This document shows positions 8,154-17,390 of a DNA stretch of 64,000 nucleotides, in pieces (the stretch's first letter is position 1; each line of letters opens with the position of its first letter). A program made the position numbers and the translations under genes. This stretch comes from Poriferisodalis sp965231925 (GTDB lineage: Bacteria; Actinomycetota; Acidimicrobiia; Acidimicrobiales; Poriferisodalaceae): contig OZ246894.1 in the NCBI GenBank assembly GCA_965231925.1, forward strand, positions 1,054,001 through 1,118,000. Reading direction: 5' to 3'. A model generated the notes under the pieces. That model was not told the origin of the DNA. It was given only the letters and a program-made list of their open reading frames with translations, and did not search any database.

Positions 8154-8840
8154 TCACGCGACCGTGAAGACGGCGATGCGTGTCCACCGGTCGGGGTCGT
8201 CAGGGTCGGCGCCGCCATAGATGGGTCGCATCTCGAAACTGAGCCCGCTGATCACGCCGGCCTCGGCGCGCTCGGCGAGCCAGTCGCCGAAGCCGACTTC
8301 GGCGAAATGCGCCGAGTTGATGCCCAGGGCACAGCGCGCACCGGGGCGCGCCACACGCAGGAGCTCGCTGACCGATTCGGGGCCGAGATGGCCGTGGGTG
8401 AACGCGCCCGCGCTCACGATGCCGGCGTAGGACCCGCCCTCGAGGTCGAGCCGTTCGGTGAGGTCGGCTTCGAGGAGCTGGCGGTAGGTCGAGTGACCGT
8501 CGTGGTTCTTGACGGCAGCCTTCGCCAGCATCTCGGGCGAGATGTCGATGCCGTCGATCACTCCGACGCCGAGCCGTGCCAGCTCGGCACCGACGACGCC
8601 TGTGCCACAGCCCACGTCGAGCACGGGCCCGTCGAGTTCGTCGAGATTGCCTTGAGCGGCGCAGAACGCTGCTGCCACATGCTGGTGGTACTCGTAGTCG
8701 TTCTTGGCAAGGAAGACCGACTCGTACGTCTCCGCCCACGAGGCGTACAGCTCCCGGTTGGCCTCGGGCCCGTCGACTGCGTAAGCGTCTTCGAGCCCGA
8801 TGCTTGCTGTGGCTGATTCCTCTGCCGTTTGCTCATTCAT
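8154..8840 (-). CDS. Class I SAM-dependent methyltransferase
   Basis: A 228-residue methyltransferase. Motif I VLDVGCGTGVVGAELA (about residues 73-88) binds S-adenosylmethionine, DGIDISPEML supplies the acidic residue after strand 2, and GGSYAGIVSAGAFTHGHL is the motif IV/post-IV region. An N-terminal helical segment (NRELYASWAETYESVF) resembles the family's substrate lid. The substrate cannot be told. It is transcribed away from the Rieske-ThDP gene's 3' end and has a leaderless-type box. Confidence 0.87.
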   Translation of the reverse strand: MNEQTAEESATASIGLEDAYAVDGPEANRELYASWAETYESVFLAKNDYEYHQHVAAAFCAAQGNLDELDGPVLDVGCGTGVVGAELARLGVGVIDGIDISPEMLAKAAVKNHDGHSTYRQLLEADLTERLDLEGGSYAGIVSAGAFTHGHLGPESVSELLRVARPGARCALGINSAHFAEVGFGDWLAERAEAGVISGLSFEMRPIYGGADPDDPDRWTRIAVFTVA

Positions 8841-8849
8841 CGCTGCGAG

Positions 8850-8855
8850 ACCCTA
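8850..8855 (-). promoter_or_regulatory. -10 box TAGGGT (minus strand), leaderless layout
   Basis: Reads TAGGGT on the minus strand with 9 nt before the ATG at 8840. Confidence 0.4.
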
Positions 8856-8877
8856 GTGAGCGCCGGCCGTCACTCCC

Positions 8878-10938
8878 TCAGACGAGCAGCGGGTCGGTCA
8901 ACACTTCCACCAGGGCCGGGCCCGGGTGCGCCAACGCGTCGCTGAGCGCCGTGTCCAGCTCGTCCGCCGATGTCACTCGGCGGCCCATTGCGCCGCACAG
9001 CTCGGCGAAGGAGGCGAAGCTCGGGTTGTGCAGCGCCGTCTGCCACACGTCGAGTTCGGCCGCTCGCTGCTCCTTGGAGATCTTGCCCAGCTCGGCGTTG
9101 TTGAGCAGCACGTGAGTGATGTCCATGCCGTACTTGACTGCGGTGGTCAGCTCCATGGCGTATTGGCCGAAGCCGCCGTCGCCCGAAACCGACACCACCG
9201 CTCGGCCTGACCAAGGGGACACCTGCGCGCCCGACCCATGCTGGGTTGCGGCCCAGCAGCCCATGGCGGCCGGAAACGCAAACCCGATAGATCCCAGATA
9301 ACCCGACATGAGCACCGCCTGCCCGCACGGCTCGAAGTAGCGGCCGAACGAGTATGCGTGGTTGCCGACATCCACGGTCATGATGGCGTCAGCCGGAACG
9401 AGGCGGCTCAGGGCCTCGAACACGATCGCCGAGTTCACGCCGCTTCCTCGGTCGTCGACCTGCCGGCGCTCCTTCTCGGCGCGCCAGATGTCCCAGCGCG
9501 CTGCCACCTCGGCTGCGACGCTGCCGGTGCCGGCCCGCCCTCGCAGCGCCCCGGCGAGCGCCCGGGCCCCAACGCCCACGTCGGCGAGCATCGGCACCGT
9601 CACTGCGTGGAACCGTCCGAGCGCCATGGGGTCGAAGTCCACCTGGACGATCGGCTTGTACGAGGCGATCCCGGTGTGGTTCGCGAACGACACGCCGAAG
9701 GTCAACAGCGTGTCGGCTTCGTTCATGAACCAGCTTGCGATCGGGGTGCCCGAGCGGCCCAGCACCCCGCAGGTGAGCGGATGCTGATCGGCGATCAGAC
9801 CCTTGCCCTTGAACGTCGTGGCGATCGGCGCATCGATCGCTTCGGCCAGTGCCACGATGTCGTCGATGCCGCTGCGGGCGCCGTGGCCCACAATGATCAT
9901 CGGTCGCGCCGAGACCGACAGCACATCGATCGCCGCGTCGAGCGCACTGGCCGCCGGCGAGATGCCGCGATCGCCCATGCGGCCCTGCGGTGAACCGGCA
10001 GCGCGCTCGGCGACAGGCGCCGGCTGCACCTGCACCTCGTCGGGCAGCACAAGGTGCGCCACGTCTCGCTCCACCAGGGCCGTCTTGCAGGCCAGGTTCA
10101 TGAGTTCCGCCGCATCGGAGCCGGCCTGGACCGTCGCCGAATACCGGGCCACATCAGCGAACGCCGCCGACAGGTCGGTGTCCTGGAAGGCGCCTCGGCC
10201 CCGCACGCTCGAGGGCACCTGGCCGCAGAGTGCGAGCACCGGCGCTCGATCCATCTTGGCGTCGTAGAGCCCCGTCAGCAGGTTGGTGCTGCCCGGCCCG
10301 GCGATGGCGAAGCACGCAGCCAAGCCGCCTGTCAACTTGCCGTAGGCCGTGGCAGCGAACGAAGCGGCGCCCTCGTGGCGGACGCCGATGAAGCGCAGCG
10401 AGCCGTCCGCTTCGGCCTCGCGCAGCGCGTCGGCAAAGCCCAGATTCGAGTGCCCGACCATGCCGAACACCCACGCCACGCCCCACGCCGTCATCGTCTC
10501 GACGAGCTGGTCAGACACGGTGCGGATCCGCTGGTCGGTGACCGGCAGCGCCACGTAGACACCGTCACTGCGAACTTCGGTGCGAAACGCGGCTGGTGCG
10601 TCGTCGAATGGCGGCGGTGGCTTGCCGTCGTGCGGCGAGTAGTCGTAGCCGTGCCACGGGCAACGTAGCCAGCCGCCCTCGATGCTGCCTTCGCCGAGCG
10701 GACCGCCTTGGTGCGGGCATGCGTTCGCGAGGCAGCCGAAGCCTGCCTCGGTGCGGGTGACGCACAAGCTCTCGCGCTCAACAGTGACGGTCGTGACCCG
10801 GCCCACGTCGAGTTCGTCGACGCCGATGAGGCGGTGCCAGGAGAACTCCCCGGCAGGCAGTGCGGGCACCGCAGTGGTGGGCACTGCCGCACCGGGAACG
10901 TCATCGGTGGCTTCTGGATGCTGGGATGTGTCGCTCAT
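8878..10938 (-). CDS. Rieske [2Fe-2S] domain fused to a thiamine diphosphate enzyme
   Basis: A 686-residue fusion. Residues ~33-132 form a Rieske domain with CPHQGG (C74, H76) and CPWHGY (C93, H96), all four cluster ligands present. Residues ~140-686 form an acetolactate synthase/pyruvate oxidase-type ThDP enzyme: RHEGAASF with the catalytic Glu near 189, a central nucleotide-binding-like domain, and the ThDP/Mg motif GDGGFGQYAMELTTAV ending ITHVLLNN. Such enzymes decarboxylate or ligate 2-oxoacids. The Rieske domain suggests electron transfer to or from the reaction. The ATG follows an AGGGGTGAG site. The fusion is continuous with no frameshift. Substrate unknown. Confidence 0.88.
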   Translation of the reverse strand: MSDTSQHPEATDDVPGAAVPTTAVPALPAGEFSWHRLIGVDELDVGRVTTVTVERESLCVTRTEAGFGCLANACPHQGGPLGEGSIEGGWLRCPWHGYDYSPHDGKPPPPFDDAPAAFRTEVRSDGVYVALPVTDQRIRTVSDQLVETMTAWGVAWVFGMVGHSNLGFADALREAEADGSLRFIGVRHEGAASFAATAYGKLTGGLAACFAIAGPGSTNLLTGLYDAKMDRAPVLALCGQVPSSVRGRGAFQDTDLSAAFADVARYSATVQAGSDAAELMNLACKTALVERDVAHLVLPDEVQVQPAPVAERAAGSPQGRMGDRGISPAASALDAAIDVLSVSARPMIIVGHGARSGIDDIVALAEAIDAPIATTFKGKGLIADQHPLTCGVLGRSGTPIASWFMNEADTLLTFGVSFANHTGIASYKPIVQVDFDPMALGRFHAVTVPMLADVGVGARALAGALRGRAGTGSVAAEVAARWDIWRAEKERRQVDDRGSGVNSAIVFEALSRLVPADAIMTVDVGNHAYSFGRYFEPCGQAVLMSGYLGSIGFAFPAAMGCWAATQHGSGAQVSPWSGRAVVSVSGDGGFGQYAMELTTAVKYGMDITHVLLNNAELGKISKEQRAAELDVWQTALHNPSFASFAELCGAMGRRVTSADELDTALSDALAHPGPALVEVLTDPLLV

Positions 10939-11029
10939 GGCTCACCCCTGTTCGACTCGCGCTCATCGTCGCACACGGTGCTTGGGGTCCCGTAGTCGCG
11001 CGGGGACGCCAGACACTCCCGCGCTGCTC

Positions 11030-11035
11030 TAGCGT
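11030..11035 (+). promoter_or_regulatory. -10 box TAGCGT, leaderless layout
   Basis: TAGCGT with 7 nt before the GTG at 11043. It sets the start of the three-gene unit that follows. Confidence 0.5.
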
Positions 11036-11042
11036 TTCGGGC

Positions 11043-11531
11043 GTGCTGTATCTCGTCCGTCACGCCTCGGCAGGCGACCGGCGAGCTTGGCAGGGCGACG
11101 ACAGCAACCGGCCGCTCGACCCGGTGGGTCACGCCCAAGCCGAGGCCATCGCAGCGACGCTCGCCTCCGCACCGATTCAGCGCGTGCTCACAAGTCCCAG
11201 CGTTCGTTGTGTCCAGACGATCGAGCCGCTCGCAGCGAAGCTCGGACTGGACGTCGAGATCTGCGGCGAGCTTGCCGAAGGTGCCGATGGCTGGCGAAGC
11301 GAGGCCCTCGTGGAGCGTCTGTGCGGCCTGGCGGGCGACAGCGTGCTGTGCAGCCACGGCGACGTGATTCCCGAGGTGCTTTGGCGACTTGCCTATGGCG
11401 GCATCGACGTGAACCCGGCACGCTGCAAGAAGGCGTCCATCTGGGAACTCCACGTCGATGACGGCACCGTCAGTCATGGCGTCTACCGGTCTCCTCGCAG
11501 TTTCGGGGCTCGTGCGGAGGACCTGATGTGA
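11043..11531 (+). CDS. SixA-like histidine phosphatase
   Basis: Histidine phosphatase superfamily, short (162 residues). LYLVRHASAG at the N-terminus supplies the phospho-accepting His in the RHA variant typical of SixA. The second conserved region is SVLCSHGDVIPEVL. SixA removes phosphate from His residues of phosphotransfer proteins, but the actual target here is unknown. The GTG start is placed by the -10 box. Its stop overlaps the GTG of the GcvT-family gene, so the two are coupled. Confidence 0.85.
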   Translation: MLYLVRHASAGDRRAWQGDDSNRPLDPVGHAQAEAIAATLASAPIQRVLTSPSVRCVQTIEPLAAKLGLDVEICGELAEGADGWRSEALVERLCGLAGDSVLCSHGDVIPEVLWRLAYGGIDVNPARCKKASIWELHVDDGTVSHGVYRSPRSFGARAEDLM

Positions 11532-12730
11532 GGACCAGCCGGCACTACTACGTCGAGTCGTTCGACACGATCTCGCTGGCGCCCTACCGGATCAGCCGGT
11601 CGCCGTTCGCGCACCGCTACACCACCGATCAGACCGTCCACGCGGTGTACTGCAACCGGCTGTACCCCATGAAGTCGAGCCCCGACGAGGACCCCATCCC
11701 GGCTTACTGGAAGCTGCGCCGCGGCGTCATGCTGTACGACGTTCCCGAGAAGCCTTTGGCGATCGAGGGTCCCGATGCGGTCGAGCTGCTTGAGCGCGCT
11801 CTCGTGTGCCGGGTCGCAGATCTGGGCATCGGCCGCTGCCGCTACGGGCTCGCATGCGACGACGACGGTTCGATCCTGATGGACGGAGTGCTGATGCGCC
11901 TCGCCTCCGACCGCTTTTGGTACGTCATCGCCAACGGCGAGTTCTTGAGCTGGCTGGGCGCCCTCGCTATCGGGCTCGAGGTCAAGGTCTTCGACCCCCA
12001 TTCACGGGTGCTGCAGATTCAGGGCCCCAAATCGCTCGATGTGGCAGACGCAGCCATCGGCGGCGGGTTGCCGATCGATTTCCGATACTTCCGCGCCGGC
12101 TTCTTCGAGGTCTGCGGCCAGACGCTGTGGGTGTCCCGAACCGGCTGGACGGGCGAAGTCGGCATCGAGATCTACACCAACAGCGGGCCCGAGCCCACCG
12201 ACTGCAACGCCCTGTGGGACGGCTTGTTCGCCTGCGGCGAGCCGCTCGGCATGGAGTTCAGCTCTGGGTCGTCGATGGGGATCCGACGCATCGAAGCCGG
12301 AATCCTCGACAACGGCAGCGACATCGAACGAGACCTGACGCCATACGGCGCCGGTCTCGGCCAATTCGTCCGGCTCGACAAAGAGGACTTCGTCGGCAAG
12401 GCGGCGCTGGAGCGGGCCGACCGCAGCCAGCTGCTGTTCGGCCTCGTGTGCCCCACCGCGATGCCGGAGCCCCAGATGGGCGTCAGCTTCGGGGGCCGGC
12501 ACGTCGGGCACGTGACCATCGGGACCTGGTCGCCCACGCTCGAGGTGGGCGTCGGCTACGTGCGCTTCGACGAACCGCTCGGCGGCGACGACTGGTTCGC
12601 CAAGTCGGTGTCTCTGCACGACTACGACGGCACGCCGCACACGGCGACGGTCGACACCCTGCCGTTCGTCGACAAGGAAAAGCAGCTGCCGCGCGTTAGC
12701 TGGCACGGCCCAGGCGCGGGCTCTGGGTGA
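11528..12730 (+). CDS. GcvT-family aminomethyltransferase (DmdA/T-protein-like)
   Basis: A folate-dependent aminomethyltransferase fold of 400 residues. SPFAHRYTTDQTVHAVYCNRLYP and YWKLRRGVMLYDVPEKPLAIEGPDA mark the N-terminal domain, SRTGWTGEVGIEIY the central domain, and GIRRIEAGILDNGSDI the folate/substrate region. The family moves one-carbon units from glycine, sarcosine, dimethylglycine or DMSP to tetrahydrofolate. The N-terminus resembles DMSP demethylase-type members more than glycine-cleavage T-protein, and no gcvH/gcvP is nearby. The stop overlaps the start of the ornithine-cyclodeaminase-like gene, so the pair may act in amine or amino-acid breakdown. Confidence 0.85.
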   Translation: MRTSRHYYVESFDTISLAPYRISRSPFAHRYTTDQTVHAVYCNRLYPMKSSPDEDPIPAYWKLRRGVMLYDVPEKPLAIEGPDAVELLERALVCRVADLGIGRCRYGLACDDDGSILMDGVLMRLASDRFWYVIANGEFLSWLGALAIGLEVKVFDPHSRVLQIQGPKSLDVADAAIGGGLPIDFRYFRAGFFEVCGQTLWVSRTGWTGEVGIEIYTNSGPEPTDCNALWDGLFACGEPLGMEFSSGSSMGIRRIEAGILDNGSDIERDLTPYGAGLGQFVRLDKEDFVGKAALERADRSQLLFGLVCPTAMPEPQMGVSFGGRHVGHVTIGTWSPTLEVGVGYVRFDEPLGGDDWFAKSVSLHDYDGTPHTATVDTLPFVDKEKQLPRVSWHGPGAGSG

Positions 12731-13710
12731 TGCTGTCGCTCAACGCGGCAGCGGTGCGAGAAGCCACGCCGTGGGATGAGCTGATGGCTGCCATCGCCGA
12801 ACTGCTCGGCGATGGCACCGCACACGTGCCACAACGAGAGATCCACGACGTCGGCCTGCCCGATGGCGACACCGGTTCGCTGCTGGTCATGCCCGCCTGG
12901 ATCGACCGCGAGCTTCTCGGGGTGAAGGCCGTGACCTACTACCCCTCCAATGCAGGCACCGACGTGCCGACCATCAACGCCGGCTACCTGCTGTTCGACG
13001 GCCAGACCGGGCAGCTCAGCGCAGTGCTCGACGGCGACGAGCTCACGCTGCGGCGCACCGCAGCCGTCTCGGCGCTCGCGGCCGACCGCCTCGCCCGGTC
13101 CGACGCCCGTCGCCTGCTCGTGGTCGGCACCGGCAATCTCGCACCGAACCTGGCGCTCGCCCACGCCGGCGTCCGGGACTTCGAAGTTGTCGAGGTGTGG
13201 GGCCGCAACCCGCGGCGGGCCGCCGCCACGGCACAACAACTCGCCGACCACGATCTGCCGGCACAGCCGGCCACATCGCTGGACGACGCCGTCGAGCGTG
13301 CCGACGTCATCTCTTGCGCTACTGGCTCCACCAGCCCACTGGTGCGGGGCGACCTCCTGGCGCCCGGAACCCACGTCGATCTGGTCGGGTCCTTCCGGGC
13401 CGACATGCGAGAGACCGACGATGCGAGCGTCATGGCGGCGACACTGTTCGTCGACACCCTTGACGGCGCTGTCGGGGCGGGAGACTTGGCACAACCGCTC
13501 GACGCCGGGGTCATCTCGACCAGCGATATCGCCGCTGACCTGGCGTCACTCGTCGCCGGCCGCCATCAGGGCCGCACATCCGACGACGAGATCACCCTGT
13601 TCAAATCGGTCGGTTTTGCACTGTCAGACTTGGCTGCGGCCAGGCTCGTACACCGTCGCATTTCCACGGGCGCGCTGGGGGCACACAATCGGGGCACTCC
13701 GGCCTCGTGA
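12727..13710 (+). CDS. Ornithine cyclodeaminase/mu-crystallin family protein
   Basis: An NAD(P)-dependent enzyme of 327 residues. GVKAVTYYPSNAG and DGDELTLRRTAAVSALAADRLAR are the characteristic substrate and Arg-rich segments. The Rossmann motif LLVVGTGNLAPNLALAHA lies near residue 135, where the usual GxGxQA is changed to GTGNLA. The GSTSPLVRGDLLAPGTHVDLVGSF region closes the site. The family includes ornithine cyclodeaminase, alanine dehydrogenase and ketimine reductase. The GTG start overlaps the upstream stop by 4 nt. The role is likely linked to the GcvT-family partner. Confidence 0.85.
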   Translation: MMLSLNAAAVREATPWDELMAAIAELLGDGTAHVPQREIHDVGLPDGDTGSLLVMPAWIDRELLGVKAVTYYPSNAGTDVPTINAGYLLFDGQTGQLSAVLDGDELTLRRTAAVSALAADRLARSDARRLLVVGTGNLAPNLALAHAGVRDFEVVEVWGRNPRRAAATAQQLADHDLPAQPATSLDDAVERADVISCATGSTSPLVRGDLLAPGTHVDLVGSFRADMRETDDASVMAATLFVDTLDGAVGAGDLAQPLDAGVISTSDIAADLASLVAGRHQGRTSDDEITLFKSVGFALSDLAAARLVHRRISTGALGAHNRGTPAS

Positions 13711-13766
13711 CCAAGTTTTGGGCCGCAGTTGCGGTGGAATGACGTGAAACCCTGCATTGACACCAC

Positions 13767-14666
13767 ATGCTCTGGAATCCGACGCTCGTGATGGCCCGAC
13801 ACGGCAGCCGACGCCTTGGCTGGGGCCTCGCGGCCCTCGGCATGCTGCTGGTATCCACCGATTCGCTGTGGGTGCGCACCTCGGGGGCTGACGCGCTTGA
13901 CATCGCCTTCATTGTCGGTGTGCTGTCGCTGGTGCTGTACGGCGCGATGGCGATCCGCCGATCGGCAGAGTCGCTGGCATCTCTTCGCGCCGACAAGAAG
14001 CCGCTGCTGGCGATCGGCGTGCTCGGCGCGGTCAGCCAGCTCTCCTTTATCTCGGCGATCACGCACACCGAGATCCCCAACGTGGTCGCGATCGTGGCAT
14101 CCGCGCCGGTGCTGGCCGCTGGCTTCGCATGGATCGGCTTGCGCGAGCGGACGTCTCCCCGTGTCGCGGTGGGCATTGTGCTCACAGTGGTCGGCATCGG
14201 CCTGGTGGTCTCGACATCGGTGGGCTCGCCGAACCTGCTGGGTGATTTCCTGGCCCTCATCGCCGTGATCTGCTTCGCCGCCAGCACAGTCATCTGGCGC
14301 CGCTATCAGGGCATGAGTCGCGTCGTCGGTTTGATCCTGGCCTCTGTTCTGCTGGTGATCCCCACGGCCTTCGTCGCCAATCCGACCTCGCTGGACGCAC
14401 AGGCGCTTGCCGCGATGCTGGTCATGGGCCTGGTCTGCAACCCGCTTGGCCGCTTGTCCTACAGCTACGCACCCAGGTACGCACCCGCAAGCGAAGTGGC
14501 TCTGTTCGCGCCGGTGGAGACCGTGGCCGGCATCTTCTGGGCAGCCGTATTCCTGAGCGAATATCCCGAGTTCATCACCGTGGCGGGTGCGGTCGTCGTG
14601 ATCTTCGGGATGCTCTATGCCACGGTGCTCGACCGCAGAGGCGCAGTGGCGTTCGGCAGCGACTGA
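13767..14666 (+). CDS. EamA/DMT-family transporter
   Basis: An inner-membrane permease of 299 residues with about ten hydrophobic segments arranged as two EamA halves. Examples are WGLAALGMLLVSTDSLWV, VVAIVASAPVLAAGFAWIGLRE and ETVAGIFWAAVFLSEYP. The LRER/FLSEYP ends of the third and ninth segments are typical of the drug/metabolite transporter superfamily. These proteins usually export amino acids or other metabolites. The substrate is unknown. It follows the amine/amino-acid operon by 56 nt and could be cotranscribed. Confidence 0.87.
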   Translation: MLWNPTLVMARHGSRRLGWGLAALGMLLVSTDSLWVRTSGADALDIAFIVGVLSLVLYGAMAIRRSAESLASLRADKKPLLAIGVLGAVSQLSFISAITHTEIPNVVAIVASAPVLAAGFAWIGLRERTSPRVAVGIVLTVVGIGLVVSTSVGSPNLLGDFLALIAVICFAASTVIWRRYQGMSRVVGLILASVLLVIPTAFVANPTSLDAQALAAMLVMGLVCNPLGRLSYSYAPRYAPASEVALFAPVETVAGIFWAAVFLSEYPEFITVAGAVVVIFGMLYATVLDRRGAVAFGSD

Positions 14667-14727
14667 GGCGCACGCGCCGGCCAAGCCCTTCTGAGCGCCC
14701 GGGTCCTCGTCCTGCGAGCCGCTCGGA

Positions 14728-14733
14728 TACTGT
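14728..14733 (+). promoter_or_regulatory. -10 box TACTGT, leaderless layout
   Basis: TACTGT with 8 nt before the ATG at 14742. Confidence 0.45.
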
Positions 14734-14741
14734 CCGAACCT

Positions 14742-15638
14742 ATGGGGACGACGGCCGCACCGGGAGGCGCTGCGTCGCAAAGCGAGACCGGCACTGGGCC
14801 TGATGTCAATTCCGCTCACGAGCCGGAAGATGAGGCGCCTGTACGGCCACCGAAGCGCAAGAGTCGCCTGTCTCGTCGCACGTACGAGCAGGAGCTCAAG
14901 CTGCTGCAGCAGGAGTTGGCCCGCCTCCAGCGTTGGATCCGCCACAAGGGGCTCAAGGTCGTCGTCATCTTCGAGGGACGGGACGCGGCTGGCAAGGGCA
15001 GCACGATCAAGCGCATCACCGAGCGGCTGAACCCACGTGTGGTGCGTGTGGTCGCCCTCGGGACGCCCAGCGACCGTGAGAAGACCCAATGGTGGTTCCA
15101 GCGCTACGTGGAGGAGCTGCCCGCGGCTGGCGAGATGGTGCTCTTCGACCGCAGTTGGTACAACCGCGGGCTCGTCGAGCCGGTCATGGGCTTCTGCACC
15201 GACGATGAATACGAGGAGTTCCTGCGCTCGTGCCCCGAGTTCGAGCGGATGATCGTGCGCTCGGGCATCGTCCTGATCAAGTACTGGTTCTCGGTCAGCG
15301 ACGAGGAGCAGGAGCGCCGCTTTCAGAGCCGTATCGCCGATCCCGCAAGGCGCTGGAAGCTGTCCCCGATGGATCTCGAAGCCCGAACGCGCTGGGTGGA
15401 TTTCTCTCGGGCCAAGGACACGCTGTTCGCGCATACCGACATCAAGCAGGCGCCGTGGTTCGTCGTCGATGCTGACGACAAACGGGCAGCCCGGCTCAAC
15501 TGCATCGCCCACCTGCTGTCGCAGATTCCCTACGAAGCCGTTCCGTGGGAGCACGTCGAGCTGCCCGAGCGCAACCCATCGGGCGGCTACGTGCGGCCGC
15601 CGATGTCGGACCAGACCTTCGTTCCCGAGCTGTACTAG
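14742..15638 (+). CDS. ppk2: Polyphosphate kinase 2
   Basis: A 298-residue kinase that transfers phosphate between polyphosphate and nucleotides. The Walker A motif GRDAAGKGSTIKR lies near residue 78, the Walker B-like FDRSWYNRGLVEP near 135, and the lid RRFQSRIADPARRWKLSP near 195. The ~35-residue low-complexity N-terminus is variable in the family. Single-domain PPK2 of this size generally phosphorylates ADP or GDP using polyphosphate; the preferred nucleotide cannot be read from the sequence. It is convergent with the SulP gene and separated from it by a terminator hairpin. Confidence 0.93.
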   Translation: MGTTAAPGGAASQSETGTGPDVNSAHEPEDEAPVRPPKRKSRLSRRTYEQELKLLQQELARLQRWIRHKGLKVVVIFEGRDAAGKGSTIKRITERLNPRVVRVVALGTPSDREKTQWWFQRYVEELPAAGEMVLFDRSWYNRGLVEPVMGFCTDDEYEEFLRSCPEFERMIVRSGIVLIKYWFSVSDEEQERRFQSRIADPARRWKLSPMDLEARTRWVDFSRAKDTLFAHTDIKQAPWFVVDADDKRAARLNCIAHLLSQIPYEAVPWEHVELPERNPSGGYVRPPMSDQTFVPELY

Positions 15639-15644
15639 GCCCTC

Positions 15645-15669
15645 GACTGAGGCGTTGAGCGCCTCGGTC
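15645..15669. terminator. Hairpin between convergent ppk2 and SulP genes
   Basis: GACTGAGGCG pairs with CGCCTCGGTC (10 bp including one G-U) around a 5-nt loop. It can serve both convergent genes. Confidence 0.6.
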
Positions 15670-15688
15670 GCCGGTGAGGCGCGGGGAC

Positions 15689-17332
15689 TCAGGTGTCCGA
15701 GCTGGTCTCCATGTTGATCTCGAGCAGTCGTGCAGCGATCAAGCGGGCGTCGTCAAAGCTTGCGACGAAGTGGTCGCCGGGCACCCGGTGGAGCACGTCC
15801 AGCGACTGCAGGCTTCCCGAGGGCAGGCTGTCGAGCCCGATCACGATGCACTCGGTGTCGTGTTCCATGGCGGCGTCGATGAGCTGCTCGACTACCAGTG
15901 CAGCGCTGTCGTCGATGTAGCTGGTCTCGGAGAAATCGAGGATCACGACCTCGTGCTCTTGGATGTCCTTGCTGATGGCGATCCGCAGCCGGTTCGACGA
16001 TGCAACGGTGAAGCTGCCACGCATCTTCACCATGCCGACCCGTGCGGTAAACGCATCGAACTGGGTGATGTCGACCCGGTCGCTGTCGGCAAAGAACACA
16101 GCGTCGAGCATCGGCACCGACAGAACGCTGTCGAGCTCGAGCCGCTCGAACCGACGGCTGGCAGCGAGTGCTGCCACGACGATCCCCGCAGCGATGGCCA
16201 CGAGCAGGTCGACGAACACGGTCAGGCCCAGCGTCAGCAGCATGACCAGCATGTGCTCTGGCTGCACCCGGTACAGGTGGGTGATCAGTCGCCAGTCGAT
16301 GAGGCTGAGCCCAAGCCACAGCAAGATGCCCGCCAGCACGCCGTAGGGGACGTTGTCGATGAGGCCGGAGAGCACGACGATCAGCACGAGTGCCACCACT
16401 GCGGAGACGGCGCCCGAGACACGGGTCTGTGCTCCGGCCCGGATATTCGACTGAGTGGCACCTGGTGATCCCGCACCCGGCAGGCCGCCGAACATTGCGG
16501 CTACCGCATTGCCGATGCCCACGCCCAGCAGTTCACGGTTCGGGTCGTGTTGGTGACCGGTCATTGAATCGGCTGCCGAGGCGCTCAGCAGGCTGCTCAG
16601 CGAGCCGATGAGGGCAATGGTCATCGCGGCCGCGACGGCTGTCCAAAAACCGCCGCCCGGCATCTCCATGGCCCAGAACGACGGCGCTTCCACTACCTCT
16701 GAGATTCGCGGCGCTCCGTCAAAGATCCACGCGCCGAGGATGGTTCCGCACACCAGGGCGCCAGCTGCTGAGGGCACGTACTTGCGCCACTGCTTCGGCC
16801 ACCCGGCGCAGATCACGAAGGTGGCGACTGCCACACCGAGTGCGTGGAAGTCCATGTCGCGGGCCGCGTCGTCCCAGTGGCGGATTGAGTCGATCGGATT
16901 GCCCAGCACCGGGTCGGCGCCGAAGAACGGCAGCACTTGCAGCAAGACCACCATCACCCCGACACCGCTGACGAAGCCCGAGGTCACCGAGTGGGGCGTG
17001 TACTGGAACAGGTTGCCGATCCGCAACAACCCGAGCAGGACTTGGATGATCCCCGCAATGAAGATGATGGTCAGCGCCTCGACCGGTGAATCTGCATACC
17101 TGACGAGGACGAACGAGACTGCAAGCGCTACCGGTGCCGTTGCGGCGGAGATCTGCACCCGGGTGCCCCCCGCGACAGCGGCGAGGAATCCGACGGCCAC
17201 CGCCCCCCACAGACCTGCGATGGGCCCCAGACCCGACACCACGCCGAAGGCAAGTGCCAAGGGAAGCACCACAATCGCCGAGACGATTCCGGCTCGGAGA
17301 TCCGCACGGAAATTTCCGCTGTCGTAGTTCAT
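15689..17332 (-). CDS. SulP-family anion transporter with STAS domain
   Basis: A 547-residue membrane protein. The N-terminal ~400 residues carry many transmembrane helices and the SulP signature region (LRAGIVSAIVVLPLALAFGVVSG and GLLAGAGSPGATQSN-like segments). The C-terminal ~120 residues form a STAS domain with EHEVVILDFSETSYIDDSAA, where the Ser/Asp-rich loop sits. Family members carry bicarbonate, sulphate or other anions. The missing classic sulphate-permease features and the short C-terminus fit the bicarbonate-type bacterial branch, but this is inference. A second SulP paralogue lies at 50065-51789. Confidence 0.9.
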   Translation of the reverse strand: MNYDSGNFRADLRAGIVSAIVVLPLALAFGVVSGLGPIAGLWGAVAVGFLAAVAGGTRVQISAATAPVALAVSFVLVRYADSPVEALTIIFIAGIIQVLLGLLRIGNLFQYTPHSVTSGFVSGVGVMVVLLQVLPFFGADPVLGNPIDSIRHWDDAARDMDFHALGVAVATFVICAGWPKQWRKYVPSAAGALVCGTILGAWIFDGAPRISEVVEAPSFWAMEMPGGGFWTAVAAAMTIALIGSLSSLLSASAADSMTGHQHDPNRELLGVGIGNAVAAMFGGLPGAGSPGATQSNIRAGAQTRVSGAVSAVVALVLIVVLSGLIDNVPYGVLAGILLWLGLSLIDWRLITHLYRVQPEHMLVMLLTLGLTVFVDLLVAIAAGIVVAALAASRRFERLELDSVLSVPMLDAVFFADSDRVDITQFDAFTARVGMVKMRGSFTVASSNRLRIAISKDIQEHEVVILDFSETSYIDDSAALVVEQLIDAAMEHDTECIVIGLDSLPSGSLQSLDVLHRVPGDHFVASFDDARLIAARLLEINMETSSDT

Positions 17333-17390
17333 CTCAGACCTCGCCGCGTGGGATACACCCGCGGGTCACAGTAGTTCAGCCCCGGGACCA

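Noticed and set aside
13566..15554. 662-codon open frame on the minus strand
   Set aside because: Antisense of the cyclodeaminase, EamA and PPK2 genes; its His/Asp/Arg-rich composition is typical of high-GC shadow frames.
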